This document shows positions 1 to 8,536 of a stretch of DNA of 64,000 nt, one piece after another. The position numbers and the translations under genes are program-made. Positions within the stretch are counted from its first letter, which is position 1, and the number at the start of each line of letters is the position of its first letter. The stretch is from Pseudomonas oryzicola (GTDB lineage: Bacteria; Pseudomonadota; Gammaproteobacteria; Pseudomonadales; Pseudomonadaceae). The notes below the pieces were generated by a model that saw nothing but the letters and a program-made list of their open reading frames with translations, did no database searches and was not told the origin of the DNA. The DNA lies in NCBI RefSeq assembly GCF_014269185.2, contig NZ_JABWRZ020000001.1, positions 1,203,001-1,267,000 of the forward strand, given 5' to 3'.

Positions 1-287
1 TCGCGCAGATCGACCAGGTAGCTTTCGGTACCGGGGCGGCGGGCGACGAACAGGGCGATCGGCAGCTGCGGGTGATGGATGATGGCATGGCAACGCTGGG
101 CGACCTGGGTGCTGAACACCTGGGTGCCGTCCAGGCGGAACCCGACCGCATAGTGCTTGCCATCGCCGTCGTCACGCGCCGACAGCAGCAGCGGTTCGCT
201 GCCTTTGTTGCGGAACAGGCTCCAGCCGCCCAGGGTGAGGGCGCTGAGCAATACGCTACCGAGTTTGAGCGCCTGGCGTCGCAGCAT
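1..287 (-). CDS. DUF1513 family protein (N-terminal part; rest lies off the left edge)
   Basis: Only the first 95 or so residues are inside the window; the gene reads leftwards out of it. The start is the ATG at 287, two bases after the stop of the upstream imelysin gene, so the two are translationally close. The N-terminus MLRRQALKLGSVLLSALTLG has an Arg pair followed by a hydrophobic stretch, which suggests a Tat-type or plain export signal and a periplasmic location. DUF1513 proteins are predicted beta-propellers and, as known for the family, sit with imelysins and di-haem oxidoreductases in iron-related clusters, as here. No enzymatic function is established. Confidence 0.8.
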   Translation of the reverse strand, partial: MLRRQALKLGSVLLSALTLGGWSLFRNKGSEPLLLSARDDGDGKHYAVGFRLDGTQVFSTQVAQRCHAIIHHPQLPIALFVARRPGTESYLVDLR

Positions 288-289
288 GA

Positions 290-1354
290 TCAGTCACCGT
301 CGTTGGCATTGAAGCCCAGCTGGATGTTCAACGCCTTGGCCAGGTCGCCTTCGTGCAGGCGGTGGACGACGTTGAGGCTGTCGTAGATCTGGTTGAGGGT
401 TTGCTGGCCGGCGTCGTCGGCCAGCAGTTCGCCCAGGGTCTTGTGGTTGTCGGCCAGCAGTTTGAGCGCGGTCGCGTAGGCATCGTCGATCTTGGCTGCC
501 AGCGCTTTCTGGTCGCTGGGCAGCAGGCCTCGCAGGCCCTGGTTGTCGACCCCGACCCACACCGCTTCGGCGGCCTTGAGGCTGGCCTGCAGGCTGTTCA
601 GCGAGTTGTGGCTGCGCCAGGCTTCGGCCTGCAGCGGCTGCGGGATGCCTTTGCTCTGGCGGCCCATCGGCGCACCAAGCTTCTTCTTCAGGCTGTCCAG
701 CGCGGTGACCTGGGCACGCAGCAGGTCGGCAATGGCCTCATGGGAGTCGGCGTAGCGCTGGTTGGGGAACTTGGTCATCTGCGAAAGCATGCCGTCGGTG
801 CTGTTCCAGCTCTTGAGGATGTCTTCGGCCAGCGCCTTCTGGTGTTCGCCAATGGCCACCAGCAGCGGGCAGTAGCGGGCCTTCTGCTCGGCCGTGGCGA
901 TGTCCGGCTTGCTATCGAACAGGATGTACTCGTAGGCCGAGAGACCACGCACCACGACGCTGGCCTTGCCCAGGGCTGCGGCATCGACCGGAGTCTCGGC
1001 GTTGACCAGTTGCTCGACTTGGCGACCGACCAGGTTCTTCTTGTCGGGCCAGAACTGTACCTGCCAGGCGCGGTTGCCTTCGGCCAGCGGGCCGACCAGC
1101 AGCGGTTGCAGTTCGGCCCAGGCTTTTTGCGCGTTGAGGAAGTCGGCACGGGCCTTGTCCAGGGTTTCCTTGCCTTCGCAGTAGGCCAGGGCGCTGGCGG
1201 CCAGCATGCGGTCGGCTTCGACCCAGCGGCTGTAGGTGGGCAGGATCACCTGCTTGGCGATGGCAGCGGAGGTCACGGCTTGCGGATCCTGCGGTGAGCA
1301 GGCGCCGAGGGCGAGTGCGGCGAGGCTGGTGAACAACAGTTTGGGTCGGAACAT
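290..1354 (-). CDS. imelysin-family periplasmic lipoprotein
   Basis: A 354-residue protein starting with a lipoprotein signal (ALALGAC, lipidated Cys near residue 19). Imelysin (peptidase M75) proteins are exported, helical, and linked to iron uptake; peptidase activity is doubtful for most of them. The region that in true imelysins carries GxHxxE reads GLSAYEYILFD here, so the His is missing and this copy is a divergent member with a changed metal or ligand site. It sits 21 bp downstream of the di-haem oxidoreductase gene and 2 bp upstream of the DUF1513 gene, so the three genes probably form one operon read leftwards. Confidence 0.85.
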   Translation of the reverse strand: MFRPKLLFTSLAALALGACSPQDPQAVTSAAIAKQVILPTYSRWVEADRMLAASALAYCEGKETLDKARADFLNAQKAWAELQPLLVGPLAEGNRAWQVQFWPDKKNLVGRQVEQLVNAETPVDAAALGKASVVVRGLSAYEYILFDSKPDIATAEQKARYCPLLVAIGEHQKALAEDILKSWNSTDGMLSQMTKFPNQRYADSHEAIADLLRAQVTALDSLKKKLGAPMGRQSKGIPQPLQAEAWRSHNSLNSLQASLKAAEAVWVGVDNQGLRGLLPSDQKALAAKIDDAYATALKLLADNHKTLGELLADDAGQQTLNQIYDSLNVVHRLHEGDLAKALNIQLGFNANDGD

Positions 1355-1375
1355 GCCCGGCTCCTTTGCGCTTTT

Positions 1376-2803
1376 TTAAAGTGAGTTCAGGAACGCCAGC
1401 AGCGCGGCGCGCTGCCCGGCATCGAAAGTGAGGACGAAATTGCGCGCTGCCTCGGCCTCGCCACCGTGCCAGAGTACGGCTTCGAGCAGGTTGCGGGCGC
1501 GGCCGTCGTGCAGGAACTGGCTGTGGCCACTGACCGTTTCGCTCAGGCCGATGCCCCATAATGGCGGGGTACGCCAGTCCTGGCCGTTGGCGGCGAATTC
1601 GGTGCGTTCATCGGCCAGGCCCGGGCCCATGTCATGCAACAGCAAGTCGCTGTAGGGGCGAATCAGCTGATTGGCCAGCTCGGGCTCGGCGGCATTGGCC
1701 GCAGTGGTGAACTGCGGTGTGTGGCAGCCTTGGCAGCCGGCCTGGTAGAACAGGTTCTTGCCTGCCAGTACCTCAGGCGTGCCCACATCGCGGCGCGCTG
1801 GCACGGCCAGGTTACGGGTGTAGAAGGTGACCAGGCGCAGAATGTTGTCGCTGACTTCCTTCTCGCCGCCGGCGCCATCGCCGTTGGCTGCGGCCAGGCA
1901 ATCAGCCTGGGCCGGGGTGCAATCGTCGTTCGGTTGCAGCGCGCTGGTCAGGCCCATGTCGCCGGCAAAGGCGTGCACGTTCTGCTGGTTGACGTTGGGC
2001 TGCCCGGCCTTCCAGCCGAAGCGGCCGATCACAGTCTTGCCCTGGGCATCGTCCCATACCCGGTTGGCGCGCCCGCGGATGCCGTCGTGGTTGCGGTCGT
2101 CAGGGTCTTCATTGGCCAGCAGGTCGGCTTCGGGAATGGCTTCGAGCAGACCAAGGCCGATCATCGGCGGTGCCACGCGTGCCGAAAAGCGCGTGTCGGG
2201 GTGCATCACGCCATAGCCTAGCTGGGTGATCTGCAGGGCCGGCTTGCGCAGCTCGACCTGATAACCATCCTTGAACGCCAGCGTCTGGTGGGTGTAGCTG
2301 ACCCGTACCTTGCCTTCTGGTGCCACGCCGGGAATGGCCATGTCCTGTAACTGGGTGCCATAGACCGGCTCCGGCACCACGCCGAGGCGCTCGACCACCT
2401 TGGCCAGGTACGGCTGGTCGGGGATCGACAGGCGCACCAGCATCGACACTGCGTTGCTGTCGCCCGGCTCTGGCGGGTGGCCGCGACCGTCGCGCACGTG
2501 GCAGTTCTGGCAGGCATTGGTGTTGAACAGGGGGCCCAGGCCGTCACGTGCAGTGGTGGTGGACGGCGCGATGACCCAGGGGTTGCGGAAGAAACTGTTG
2601 CCCACGGCGAAGTCCAGGCGCCGTTCGGGCGAGAGGTTGGCCGAGGGCAGGGAATAAGCGTTGCGGTCATTGCGCTGCACGGTCGCCTGGCCAGCCGACA
2701 ATGCTTCGCCGGGCTCGGCCTGGGTGAAACGCGGGGCGTCGTCACAGGCGGCGAGGGCAAAGGCCAGCAGCAGGGGAGAGAGTCGAAACAGCGACGAGGA
2801 CAT
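1376..2803 (-). CDS. di-haem oxidoreductase-like lipoprotein (DUF1111)
   Basis: A 475-residue exported protein with a lipobox (FALAAC, Cys near 19) and two c-type haem motifs, CQNCH around residue 100 and CQGCH around residue 358. It therefore belongs to the DHOR/DUF1111 thiol-oxidoreductase-like cytochromes, which resemble di-haem peroxidases. The true electron donor and substrate are unknown. It is the first gene of the probable three-gene operon with the imelysin and DUF1513 genes. A motif at 2874-2886, shared with the upstream region of the second imelysin gene, lies about 70 bp before the start and may be a common iron-responsive site. Confidence 0.88.
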   Translation of the reverse strand: MSSSLFRLSPLLLAFALAACDDAPRFTQAEPGEALSAGQATVQRNDRNAYSLPSANLSPERRLDFAVGNSFFRNPWVIAPSTTTARDGLGPLFNTNACQNCHVRDGRGHPPEPGDSNAVSMLVRLSIPDQPYLAKVVERLGVVPEPVYGTQLQDMAIPGVAPEGKVRVSYTHQTLAFKDGYQVELRKPALQITQLGYGVMHPDTRFSARVAPPMIGLGLLEAIPEADLLANEDPDDRNHDGIRGRANRVWDDAQGKTVIGRFGWKAGQPNVNQQNVHAFAGDMGLTSALQPNDDCTPAQADCLAAANGDGAGGEKEVSDNILRLVTFYTRNLAVPARRDVGTPEVLAGKNLFYQAGCQGCHTPQFTTAANAAEPELANQLIRPYSDLLLHDMGPGLADERTEFAANGQDWRTPPLWGIGLSETVSGHSQFLHDGRARNLLEAVLWHGGEAEAARNFVLTFDAGQRAALLAFLNSL

Positions 2804-2873
2804 CGAGGATCCTGGGCGTGAGCGAAAAACCGGCGTGCAAGCTTAGCAGGCCCAGGATCTTTGAATAAGAGCA

Positions 2874-2886
2874 ATTTGCGTTTGCT
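2874..2886. promoter_or_regulatory. ATTTGCGTTTGCT motif, possible Fur-type site
   Basis: Lies 71-83 bp upstream of the di-haem oxidoreductase start. It matches 12 of 13 bases with the motif at 4467-4479 in front of the icmP-like gene, in the same orientation and at nearly the same distance. Assignment to Fur is inference; the match to the classical GATAATGATAATCATTATC consensus is weak. Confidence 0.35.
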
Positions 2887-3001
2887 TGATGAAATCGTCG
2901 CCGCATAAAACAGGTCAGGCCATGTCCAGCTCGAATTGTCGGTTGACCGGGCTGACGATCAGGTTGTCGTTGCCACCATTGCGATTGCCAGGCAAACGAA
3001 A

Positions 3002-3024
3002 ACGCCCGGCACAAGGCCGGGCGT
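3002..3024 (-). terminator. Rho-independent terminator of the icmP-like gene
   Basis: A 9-bp stem ACGCCCGGC / GCCGGGCGT with a 5-base loop, followed on the minus strand by a T-rich stretch (TTTTCGTTT). It lies 24 bp beyond the stop of the minus-strand imelysin gene. Confidence 0.85.
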
Positions 3025-3047
3025 CTGGGTGAAGCGCCGTTGGCCGA

Positions 3048-4385
3048 TCAGAACTCGTGATCTGCGGTATCCGGGTTCAGGTTGGCAATGCCCAGCTTGC
3101 CGGCGGCCTGTTCGATCGCACCCGTCTGTTTGACCAGGGCGGCGATGGCGTCACGCACGATCTGGTTGCCGGCAGCGTTGTCGGCGGCGATCAGCTGGTC
3201 GTAGTGTTCGCCCTTGAGGGCGTGATCGACGATTACCTGGATCTTGGCTTCGGTGGCTTCCAGATCGGCCTTGAGGGTGGCGTCGGTGGCCGGGTCGACC
3301 TTGGCCACCAGCGATGACAGGCTCGGGCCGGTCACCTTGCTGCCGTCCGGGCGGGTGTACTCGCCCAGGTAGACGTTACGGATGCCCTTGGCGTCGTAGA
3401 AGTGCGAGTAGTGGGTGTTGTCGCTGAAGCAGTCGTGCTCGTCTTCCGGCGAATTGGCTTCCAGCGAAACCTTCATGCGTTCGCCTGCCAGTTCACCCAG
3501 CGACAGGCTGCCCATGCCGAACAGCATCTTGCGCAGGCCATCGTTGACTGGCTCGCCTTCCAGCTTGGCGCGGTAGTTGTCGGCGACGTTCGGTGCCCAG
3601 TTGCCGACCATCTCTTCCAGGTCCTTGACCAGCAGGTCGGTAACCGCTTTCAGGTAGGCCCGACGGCGGTCGTTGTGGCCGCCGGTGGCACCCTTGCCTT
3701 CCAGGTAGTCCGAGGCCGGACGATTGCCCGCGCCCGGGCCGGTGCCGTTCAGGTCCTGGCCCCAGAGCAGGAACTCGATGGCATGGTAGCCGGTGGCGAC
3801 GTTGGCTTCGGAACCGCCCAGCTCGTTGAGGCTGGCCAGCTTCTCGGGGGTGATCTGTTGGACGTCGATCTTCTCTTCGCCTACCTGGATCTCGGTGTTG
3901 GCAATGATGTTGGCGCTGGCCGCCGGGTTGCCCAGGGCGTGCTCGTAGCTCTTGTCGACGTAGTCGATCAGGCCTTCGTCCAGCGGCCAGGCGTTCACCT
4001 GGCCTTCCCAGTCGTCGATGATGGTGTTGCCGAAGCGGAAGGCTTCGCTCTGCAGGTACGGTACGCGCGAGGCGACCCAGGCTTCCCGGGCGGCCTTCAG
4101 GGTTTCGTCGTTGGGTTTGGCCAGGAACGCGTCGACAGCGCTCTGCAGGGCCTTGGCGGTGCTAAGGGAGTCGCTGTACACGGCGTACACCAGCTCGGCG
4201 TAATGCTTGACTACGGCCTTGCCGGCGGCTTCGTCGACAGCCCCGGGCGCTGCAGCGGCGGTGCTGGCGGCAGCCGGTGCCTGGGCTTGCGGCGCGGCGG
4301 CCTTGTCGTCCTTGCCTTCACCGCAACCGGCGAGAGCGATGGCGATGGCCAGCAGACTGGCGGAGGCCAGAGGCATTCGAATCAT
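3048..4385 (-). CDS. imelysin-family lipoprotein, IcmP type (peptidase M75)
   Basis: A 445-residue exported lipoprotein (signal with IALAGC, Cys near 21, followed by a low-complexity Ala/Gln/Pro linker). It carries the intact imelysin GxHxxE motif as GYHAIEFLLWGQD, which contrasts with the neighbouring divergent copy. The best known homologue is the P. aeruginosa insulin-cleaving metalloproteinase IcmP; later work places the family in iron acquisition, so the protease role should be treated with care. It has its own terminator (3002-3024) and an upstream motif at 4467-4479, so it is likely monocistronic and co-regulated with the following cluster rather than co-transcribed. Confidence 0.88.
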   Translation of the reverse strand: MIRMPLASASLLAIAIALAGCGEGKDDKAAAPQAQAPAAASTAAAAPGAVDEAAGKAVVKHYAELVYAVYSDSLSTAKALQSAVDAFLAKPNDETLKAAREAWVASRVPYLQSEAFRFGNTIIDDWEGQVNAWPLDEGLIDYVDKSYEHALGNPAASANIIANTEIQVGEEKIDVQQITPEKLASLNELGGSEANVATGYHAIEFLLWGQDLNGTGPGAGNRPASDYLEGKGATGGHNDRRRAYLKAVTDLLVKDLEEMVGNWAPNVADNYRAKLEGEPVNDGLRKMLFGMGSLSLGELAGERMKVSLEANSPEDEHDCFSDNTHYSHFYDAKGIRNVYLGEYTRPDGSKVTGPSLSSLVAKVDPATDATLKADLEATEAKIQVIVDHALKGEHYDQLIAADNAAGNQIVRDAIAALVKQTGAIEQAAGKLGIANLNPDTADHEF

Positions 4386-4466
4386 TGTTGGTTTCCTGCG
4401 TCGTGTGGTTGGACCAAGGGGGAGACCGTGCGCCGTGGCACGCGAAACTACAACATCATGCGAAAG

Positions 4467-4479
4467 ATTTGCATTTGCT
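4467..4479. promoter_or_regulatory. ATTTGCATTTGCT motif, possible Fur-type site
   Basis: Located 82-94 bp before the icmP-like start. It overlaps an imperfect inverted repeat ATGCGAA-AGA-TTTGCAT (4458-4474). It is nearly identical to the site at 2874-2886. Iron regulation is inferred from gene content, not shown. Confidence 0.35.
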
Positions 4480-4543
4480 GTAAAGGGGCGGGTATGTAAA
4501 TTGCGCGAATGTCACTCACGGCCTGCGGATGCCCGGGGTAACT

Positions 4544-6598
4544 TCAGGACATCGAGACCTGGTTGCGCTGCGCCTGTTTGAGGAAGTTGGTCAGCTCTCG
4601 GGCCGACAGCGGTTTGCTGTAGTGATAGCCCTGGCCCTCATGACAACCCTGGGCAACGATATAGGTTTCCTGCTCGGCGGTTTCCACGCCTTCGGCAATC
4701 ACCTGCATACCCAGGCTTTTGCCCAGCTGGATGATGGCGCGAACGATGGTGGCGTCGTCATCATCGTCCAGCAGGTCCTGAACGAAGCTCTTGTCGATCT
4801 TGATCTTGTCCAGCGGCAGCGATTTCAGGTAGCTGAGCGACGAGTAGCCGGTGCCGAAGTCGTCGATGGCAATCAGCGCCCCGGAGCGGCGCAGGCTCAG
4901 CAGGTGCTGCGCGGCGGTGCTGATGTCTTCCATCAGGCCGGTTTCGGTCACCTCCAGCTCCAGGCTGCGCGGGGGCAGGCGGTAGGCCTGCAGCAGGTTG
5001 TTGACCACCCGCGGCAGTTCGTTGTGGTGCAGTTGCACGGTGGACAGGTTGACCGCCATGCGCAGGTCACTGAAGCCCATGTCATGCCATTCGCGCAATT
5101 GCCGGCAGGCCTGGTCGAGCACCCATTCGCCAATGCCGATGATGCTGCCATTCTGTTCGGCCAGGGGAATGAACTGGTCTGGTGGCACCATGCCCAGCTC
5201 CGGGTGCTGCCAGCGCAGCAGTGCCTCGACACCGACCACCCGGTGGTCGCGGTAGCTGATCTGTGGTTGGTACACCAGATATAGCTGGTTGCGCGGCAGC
5301 GCTTCGCGAAGGTCCTTTTCCAGCTCGCGGCGTCGGCGCATCTCGCTGTCGACGCTGGCGATGTAGAACTGGTAGCGGTTACGCGAACGGGCCTTGGCCA
5401 GGGTCATGGTCTGTTCGGCTTTCTGCAGCAGCTTTTCGGTGCTGTCGCCGTCTTCGGGGAACAGGGTGATGCCGATGGTGGCGCGCAGGCGGATCTGCTG
5501 ATGGTGGTCGAGGTCGAACGGTACTTCCAGGTCATCGAGGATGCTTTGCGCCAGTTCGGCCGCCTCGTAGGGTTGCTCGATGTTGGCCTGCACCAGGGCG
5601 AACTGGTCGCCGCCCAGCCGCGCCAGGGCACCCAGGCGGCCACTGTGGGCGCGCAGGCGGTCAGCCAGGGCCAGCAGCAGTTGGTCGCCGACCTGGTAGC
5701 TGAACTGCTCGTTGATACCCTTGAAATCATCCAGGCCCACACACAGCACTGCCACACGGTGTTGCAGACGGCCGCCGTCGACAAGGATCTTGTCCAGTTG
5801 CTGCTGCAACTGCTGGCGGTTGGGCAAGCCCGTGAGGAAATCGTACTGGGCCATGCGTTGCAGGCTGTTTTCTGCCTCGTGGCGCAAGTGGGTGTTGCGC
5901 TCGATCGAGGCCAGCAACTGGTTGGCGGTATTCACCCACAGGCCCAGTTCGTTCTTTTCGTGGCCCTTGAGCAGCGGCAACTGGTGCTGACTGGGGCGGT
6001 CGGGGTTGATCTGGGTGAGGTGCTCGATGAGCTTCGACAGTGGCTTGGTCAGCAGCCAGTGGTAGACAAGGTACAGCACCAGGCCCATGGCCAGGGCCCG
6101 CAGCACGCCGGAGATGAAGATGATCACGGCGTTGATCAGGAAGTCCTTGCCATAGGACGAGGTGTCGAGGGTGATGCTGAGGTCACCGTAGTATTCGCTG
6201 TAGGGGCCGCGGCCGACCAGTTGCGTGGTGTAGGTGCGTTCCTGGCCGAGGATCAGGTCGGTCAGCCAGCGCATGGCCATGTCCTGCAGCGGGCGGGACT
6301 TTTCGGCCAGCATGGTTTCGTTGGGGTGGCCGATGGAAGCCATGCGCACCGACTCATCCTGGAACAGGCCTTCCATTACCTGCATACCCATTTCGCGGTC
6401 GAGGCTGTACACCGCCTGGGTCGAAGGGTCGCGGAACATGTCGAGGATGCGCTGGGCATCGTTGTTCACGGACTGGCGGGTCTTGTAGGTGTCATAGATG
6501 ATTTGCGCACAGCTGAGCACGACGCCGACCGCCAGCGCCGACAGCAACACGACCCTGAGCAACTTGACCGACAAGCTGTTCCGCAATTCCAGCTTCAA
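4544..6598 (-). CDS. bifA: BifA, c-di-GMP phosphodiesterase (degenerate GGDEF plus active EAL)
   Basis: Inner-membrane protein with two TM helices (about residues 10-32 and 155-180) around a periplasmic sensor region, then a HAMP-like linker, GGDEF and EAL domains. The GGDEF active site reads GGDQF, so diguanylate cyclase activity is probably lost. The EAL domain keeps EALLRW, the NLS segment, ETE, IDDFGTGYSS, the catalytic Lys segment and AEGVE, so it should hydrolyse c-di-GMP. This GGDQF/EAL pairing is the BifA signature; BifA lowers c-di-GMP and promotes dispersal and motility. I chose a TTG start at 6598, because AAGGA lies about 7 bases before it and the protein then begins like known BifA (LKLELRNSLSVKLL) at 684 residues. 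An in-frame ATG at 6631 would add 11 residues. Confidence 0.9.
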   Translation of the reverse strand: MKLELRNSLSVKLLRVVLLSALAVGVVLSCAQIIYDTYKTRQSVNNDAQRILDMFRDPSTQAVYSLDREMGMQVMEGLFQDESVRMASIGHPNETMLAEKSRPLQDMAMRWLTDLILGQERTYTTQLVGRGPYSEYYGDLSITLDTSSYGKDFLINAVIIFISGVLRALAMGLVLYLVYHWLLTKPLSKLIEHLTQINPDRPSQHQLPLLKGHEKNELGLWVNTANQLLASIERNTHLRHEAENSLQRMAQYDFLTGLPNRQQLQQQLDKILVDGGRLQHRVAVLCVGLDDFKGINEQFSYQVGDQLLLALADRLRAHSGRLGALARLGGDQFALVQANIEQPYEAAELAQSILDDLEVPFDLDHHQQIRLRATIGITLFPEDGDSTEKLLQKAEQTMTLAKARSRNRYQFYIASVDSEMRRRRELEKDLREALPRNQLYLVYQPQISYRDHRVVGVEALLRWQHPELGMVPPDQFIPLAEQNGSIIGIGEWVLDQACRQLREWHDMGFSDLRMAVNLSTVQLHHNELPRVVNNLLQAYRLPPRSLELEVTETGLMEDISTAAQHLLSLRRSGALIAIDDFGTGYSSLSYLKSLPLDKIKIDKSFVQDLLDDDDDATIVRAIIQLGKSLGMQVIAEGVETAEQETYIVAQGCHEGQGYHYSKPLSARELTNFLKQAQRNQVSMS

Positions 6599-6830
6599 TG
6601 GGGTTTCCTTAATCCATGCGCATGGCATCATTTTGCCATCAACGATGACGATACACTACCGGCCGATCATGAGCAGTGTATCGGTTGCCCGACCCCGCAA
6701 CTTGAATGCGCTGTATCAATCTTCCAGAGGTTTGATGTTAGCGTGGTATGCGGGCTGAGCAAGCGTTTTGCGGGTGGCGCGACTCAGCCTTTGAATCAAC
6801 GAACGTTTTTTCCAGGATGGATGTGTACGC

Positions 6831-7580
6831 ATGCTCAAGTTCAATGCTCACCTTGGCTTCCAGTTCAACGAACTGCCTTTTCTGCAGCGTGTCGAAGCCG
6901 CCGCTGCTGCTGGATTTCGCGCGGTAGAATTCCCCTCGCCCTACGAGTTCGATGCGAGCCTGCTGGCTGATCAACTGGCGCAGCATGCTTTGCCATTGGT
7001 CCAGTTTGCTGCACCGGCTGGCGTTGCCAAGGGCCTCGCTGCGGTGGCGGGCAAGGAAGCCGAGTTCCGTGACGGGTTGCGGCAGGCGGTCAGCTATGCC
7101 CGCACATTGGCGTGTACGGATGTACACCTGATGTCCGGCATAACCCATGATGAGGACGCCGGCAAAGTGTACGCGAGCAACCTGGACTATGCCGTGAAGT
7201 ACTTCGAGGACCAGGGGCTGCGGCCGTTGATCGAGGTGATCTGCGCGCAGGAAATGCCCGGATACTACATGGCCGACTTCAGCAAGGCACAGCAGGTGCT
7301 GGAGGCGCATGCGAGTGTCGGGCTGATCTTTGATCTTTACCATGCGCAGGTGCTGACCGGGAATGCTGCCGATATGCTGGAGCAGTTCTTTGCGCGGACG
7401 GTGCATGTGCAGGTAGCCGATTGTCCGGGGCGGCATCAGCCGGGGACAGGGCAGATGGACATTGCCGGGTTGTTCACGATGCTGGACCAGCGCGGCTATG
7501 CGGGGTGGGTCGGGTGTGAATACCGGCCTGCGGGGGCTACTGCGGATAGCCTTGGCTGGCTTGATCAGTACGTGTCATGA
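6831..7580 (+). CDS. hydroxypyruvate isomerase-like TIM-barrel protein
   Basis: A 249-residue xylose-isomerase-like TIM barrel of the Hyi/OtnI type. It has the expected LIEV..QEMPGYYM segment (catalytic Glu of strand 4), HVQVADCPGRHQPGTGQM, and a second Glu in GCEYRP near the C-terminus. Hyi isomerises hydroxypyruvate and tartronate semialdehyde, but here there is no gcl, glxR or ttuD neighbour. It stands alone between bifA and sodB, so the real substrate is open. Codon choice is somewhat less GC-biased than in its neighbours (for example CATGCTTTGCCATTG), which may mean later acquisition. It might also be an OtnI-type 2-oxo-tetronate isomerase. Confidence 0.72.
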   Translation: MLKFNAHLGFQFNELPFLQRVEAAAAAGFRAVEFPSPYEFDASLLADQLAQHALPLVQFAAPAGVAKGLAAVAGKEAEFRDGLRQAVSYARTLACTDVHLMSGITHDEDAGKVYASNLDYAVKYFEDQGLRPLIEVICAQEMPGYYMADFSKAQQVLEAHASVGLIFDLYHAQVLTGNAADMLEQFFARTVHVQVADCPGRHQPGTGQMDIAGLFTMLDQRGYAGWVGCEYRPAGATADSLGWLDQYVS

Positions 7581-7621
7581 CAGCCCTGCGCGCCGAGCCC
7601 CTGCCAACGCCCTGAAAAAAA

Positions 7622-7648
7622 ACCGATGCCAGGGAGACTGGCATCGGT
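7622..7648 (-). terminator. Rho-independent terminator (sodB side)
   Basis: An 11-bp perfect stem ACCGATGCCAG / CTGGCATCGGT with a 5-base loop. On the minus strand it is followed by a run of eight T (A run at 7614-7621), so it ends the minus-strand sodB transcript. It may also stop read-through from the plus-strand isomerase gene. Confidence 0.88.
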
Positions 7649-7702
7649 GTCTGGCAAGAGGCCCGGCGCAGATGCCGGGCTTCTCGCTCAAGGCTGGATG
7701 AT

Positions 7703-8299
7703 TCAGGCCTTGAAGGTCTTGCCTTCGAACTGTTCGGCAACGAAGGCCCAGTTGACCAGGTTCCAGAATGCCTCGACGTACTTGGGGCGCAGATTGCGGT
7801 AGTCGATGTAGTAGGCGTGTTCCCAGACGTCGCAGGTCAGCAGCGGGGTGTCGCCGCTGGTCAGCGGGCAGCCGGCGCCGATGGTGCTGGCCAGGGCCAG
7901 GGAACCGTCAGCCTTCTTCACCAGCCAGCCCCAGCCGGAACCGAAGGTGCCAACCGAAGTCTTGGTGAACTCTTCCTTGAACTTGTCGAAGGAGCCGAAA
8001 GCGGCATTGATGGCGTCAGCCAGGGCACCGGTCGGCTGGCCGCCACCGTTTGGCGACAGGCAGTTCCAGTAGAAGGTGTGGTTCCAGACTTGAGCGGCGT
8101 TGTTGAAGATGCCGCCCGAAGAGCTCTTGACGATCTCTTCCAGGGTCTTGCCTTCGAATTCGGTGCCTGGGACCAGGTTGTTCAGGTTCACGACATAGGT
8201 GTTGTGGTGCTTGTCGTGGTGATACTCCAGGGTTTCCTTGGAGATGTGCGGCTGCAGGGCATCGTGGGCGTACGGCAGCGGCGGCAATTCAAAAGCCAT
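7703..8299 (-). CDS. sodB: Fe superoxide dismutase SodB
   Basis: A 198-residue cytoplasmic superoxide dismutase of the iron type. The metal ligands are visible in LEYHHDKHH (His27), WNHTFYW (His near 74) and [11 protein letters not shown] (Asp/His near 157 and 161). The GGGQPTGAL segment and [10 protein letters not shown] are typical of bacterial FeSOD. It converts superoxide to oxygen and hydrogen peroxide. It is a single-gene unit, with a terminator downstream at 7622-7648 and about 240 bp of upstream DNA in which I cannot place a promoter with confidence. Confidence 0.97.
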   Translation of the reverse strand: MAFELPPLPYAHDALQPHISKETLEYHHDKHHNTYVVNLNNLVPGTEFEGKTLEEIVKSSSGGIFNNAAQVWNHTFYWNCLSPNGGGQPTGALADAINAAFGSFDKFKEEFTKTSVGTFGSGWGWLVKKADGSLALASTIGAGCPLTSGDTPLLTCDVWEHAYYIDYRNLRPKYVEAFWNLVNWAFVAEQFEGKTFKA

Positions 8300-8536
8300 G
8301 GTGGATCTCCTGATTCAGGTCTGTTTGCGGTTTGCGCAAGGCCGATCACGGGCGGCCCGATCAGCGTCAGCGAGATTGTACTCTTTGCGACGCAAGGGCT
8401 GGATCATAGCACCGGGCCCGGCGCATAACCACGCAACAAAGATAGGGAATAGAGGTTCCAGAGCGGTTGGCGGGTGCTGACCGGCGGTGGTCGTTTCCAG
8501 GCTGGCAGCCCTGCGCGGGGCCCTGTAGCGGCAGGG

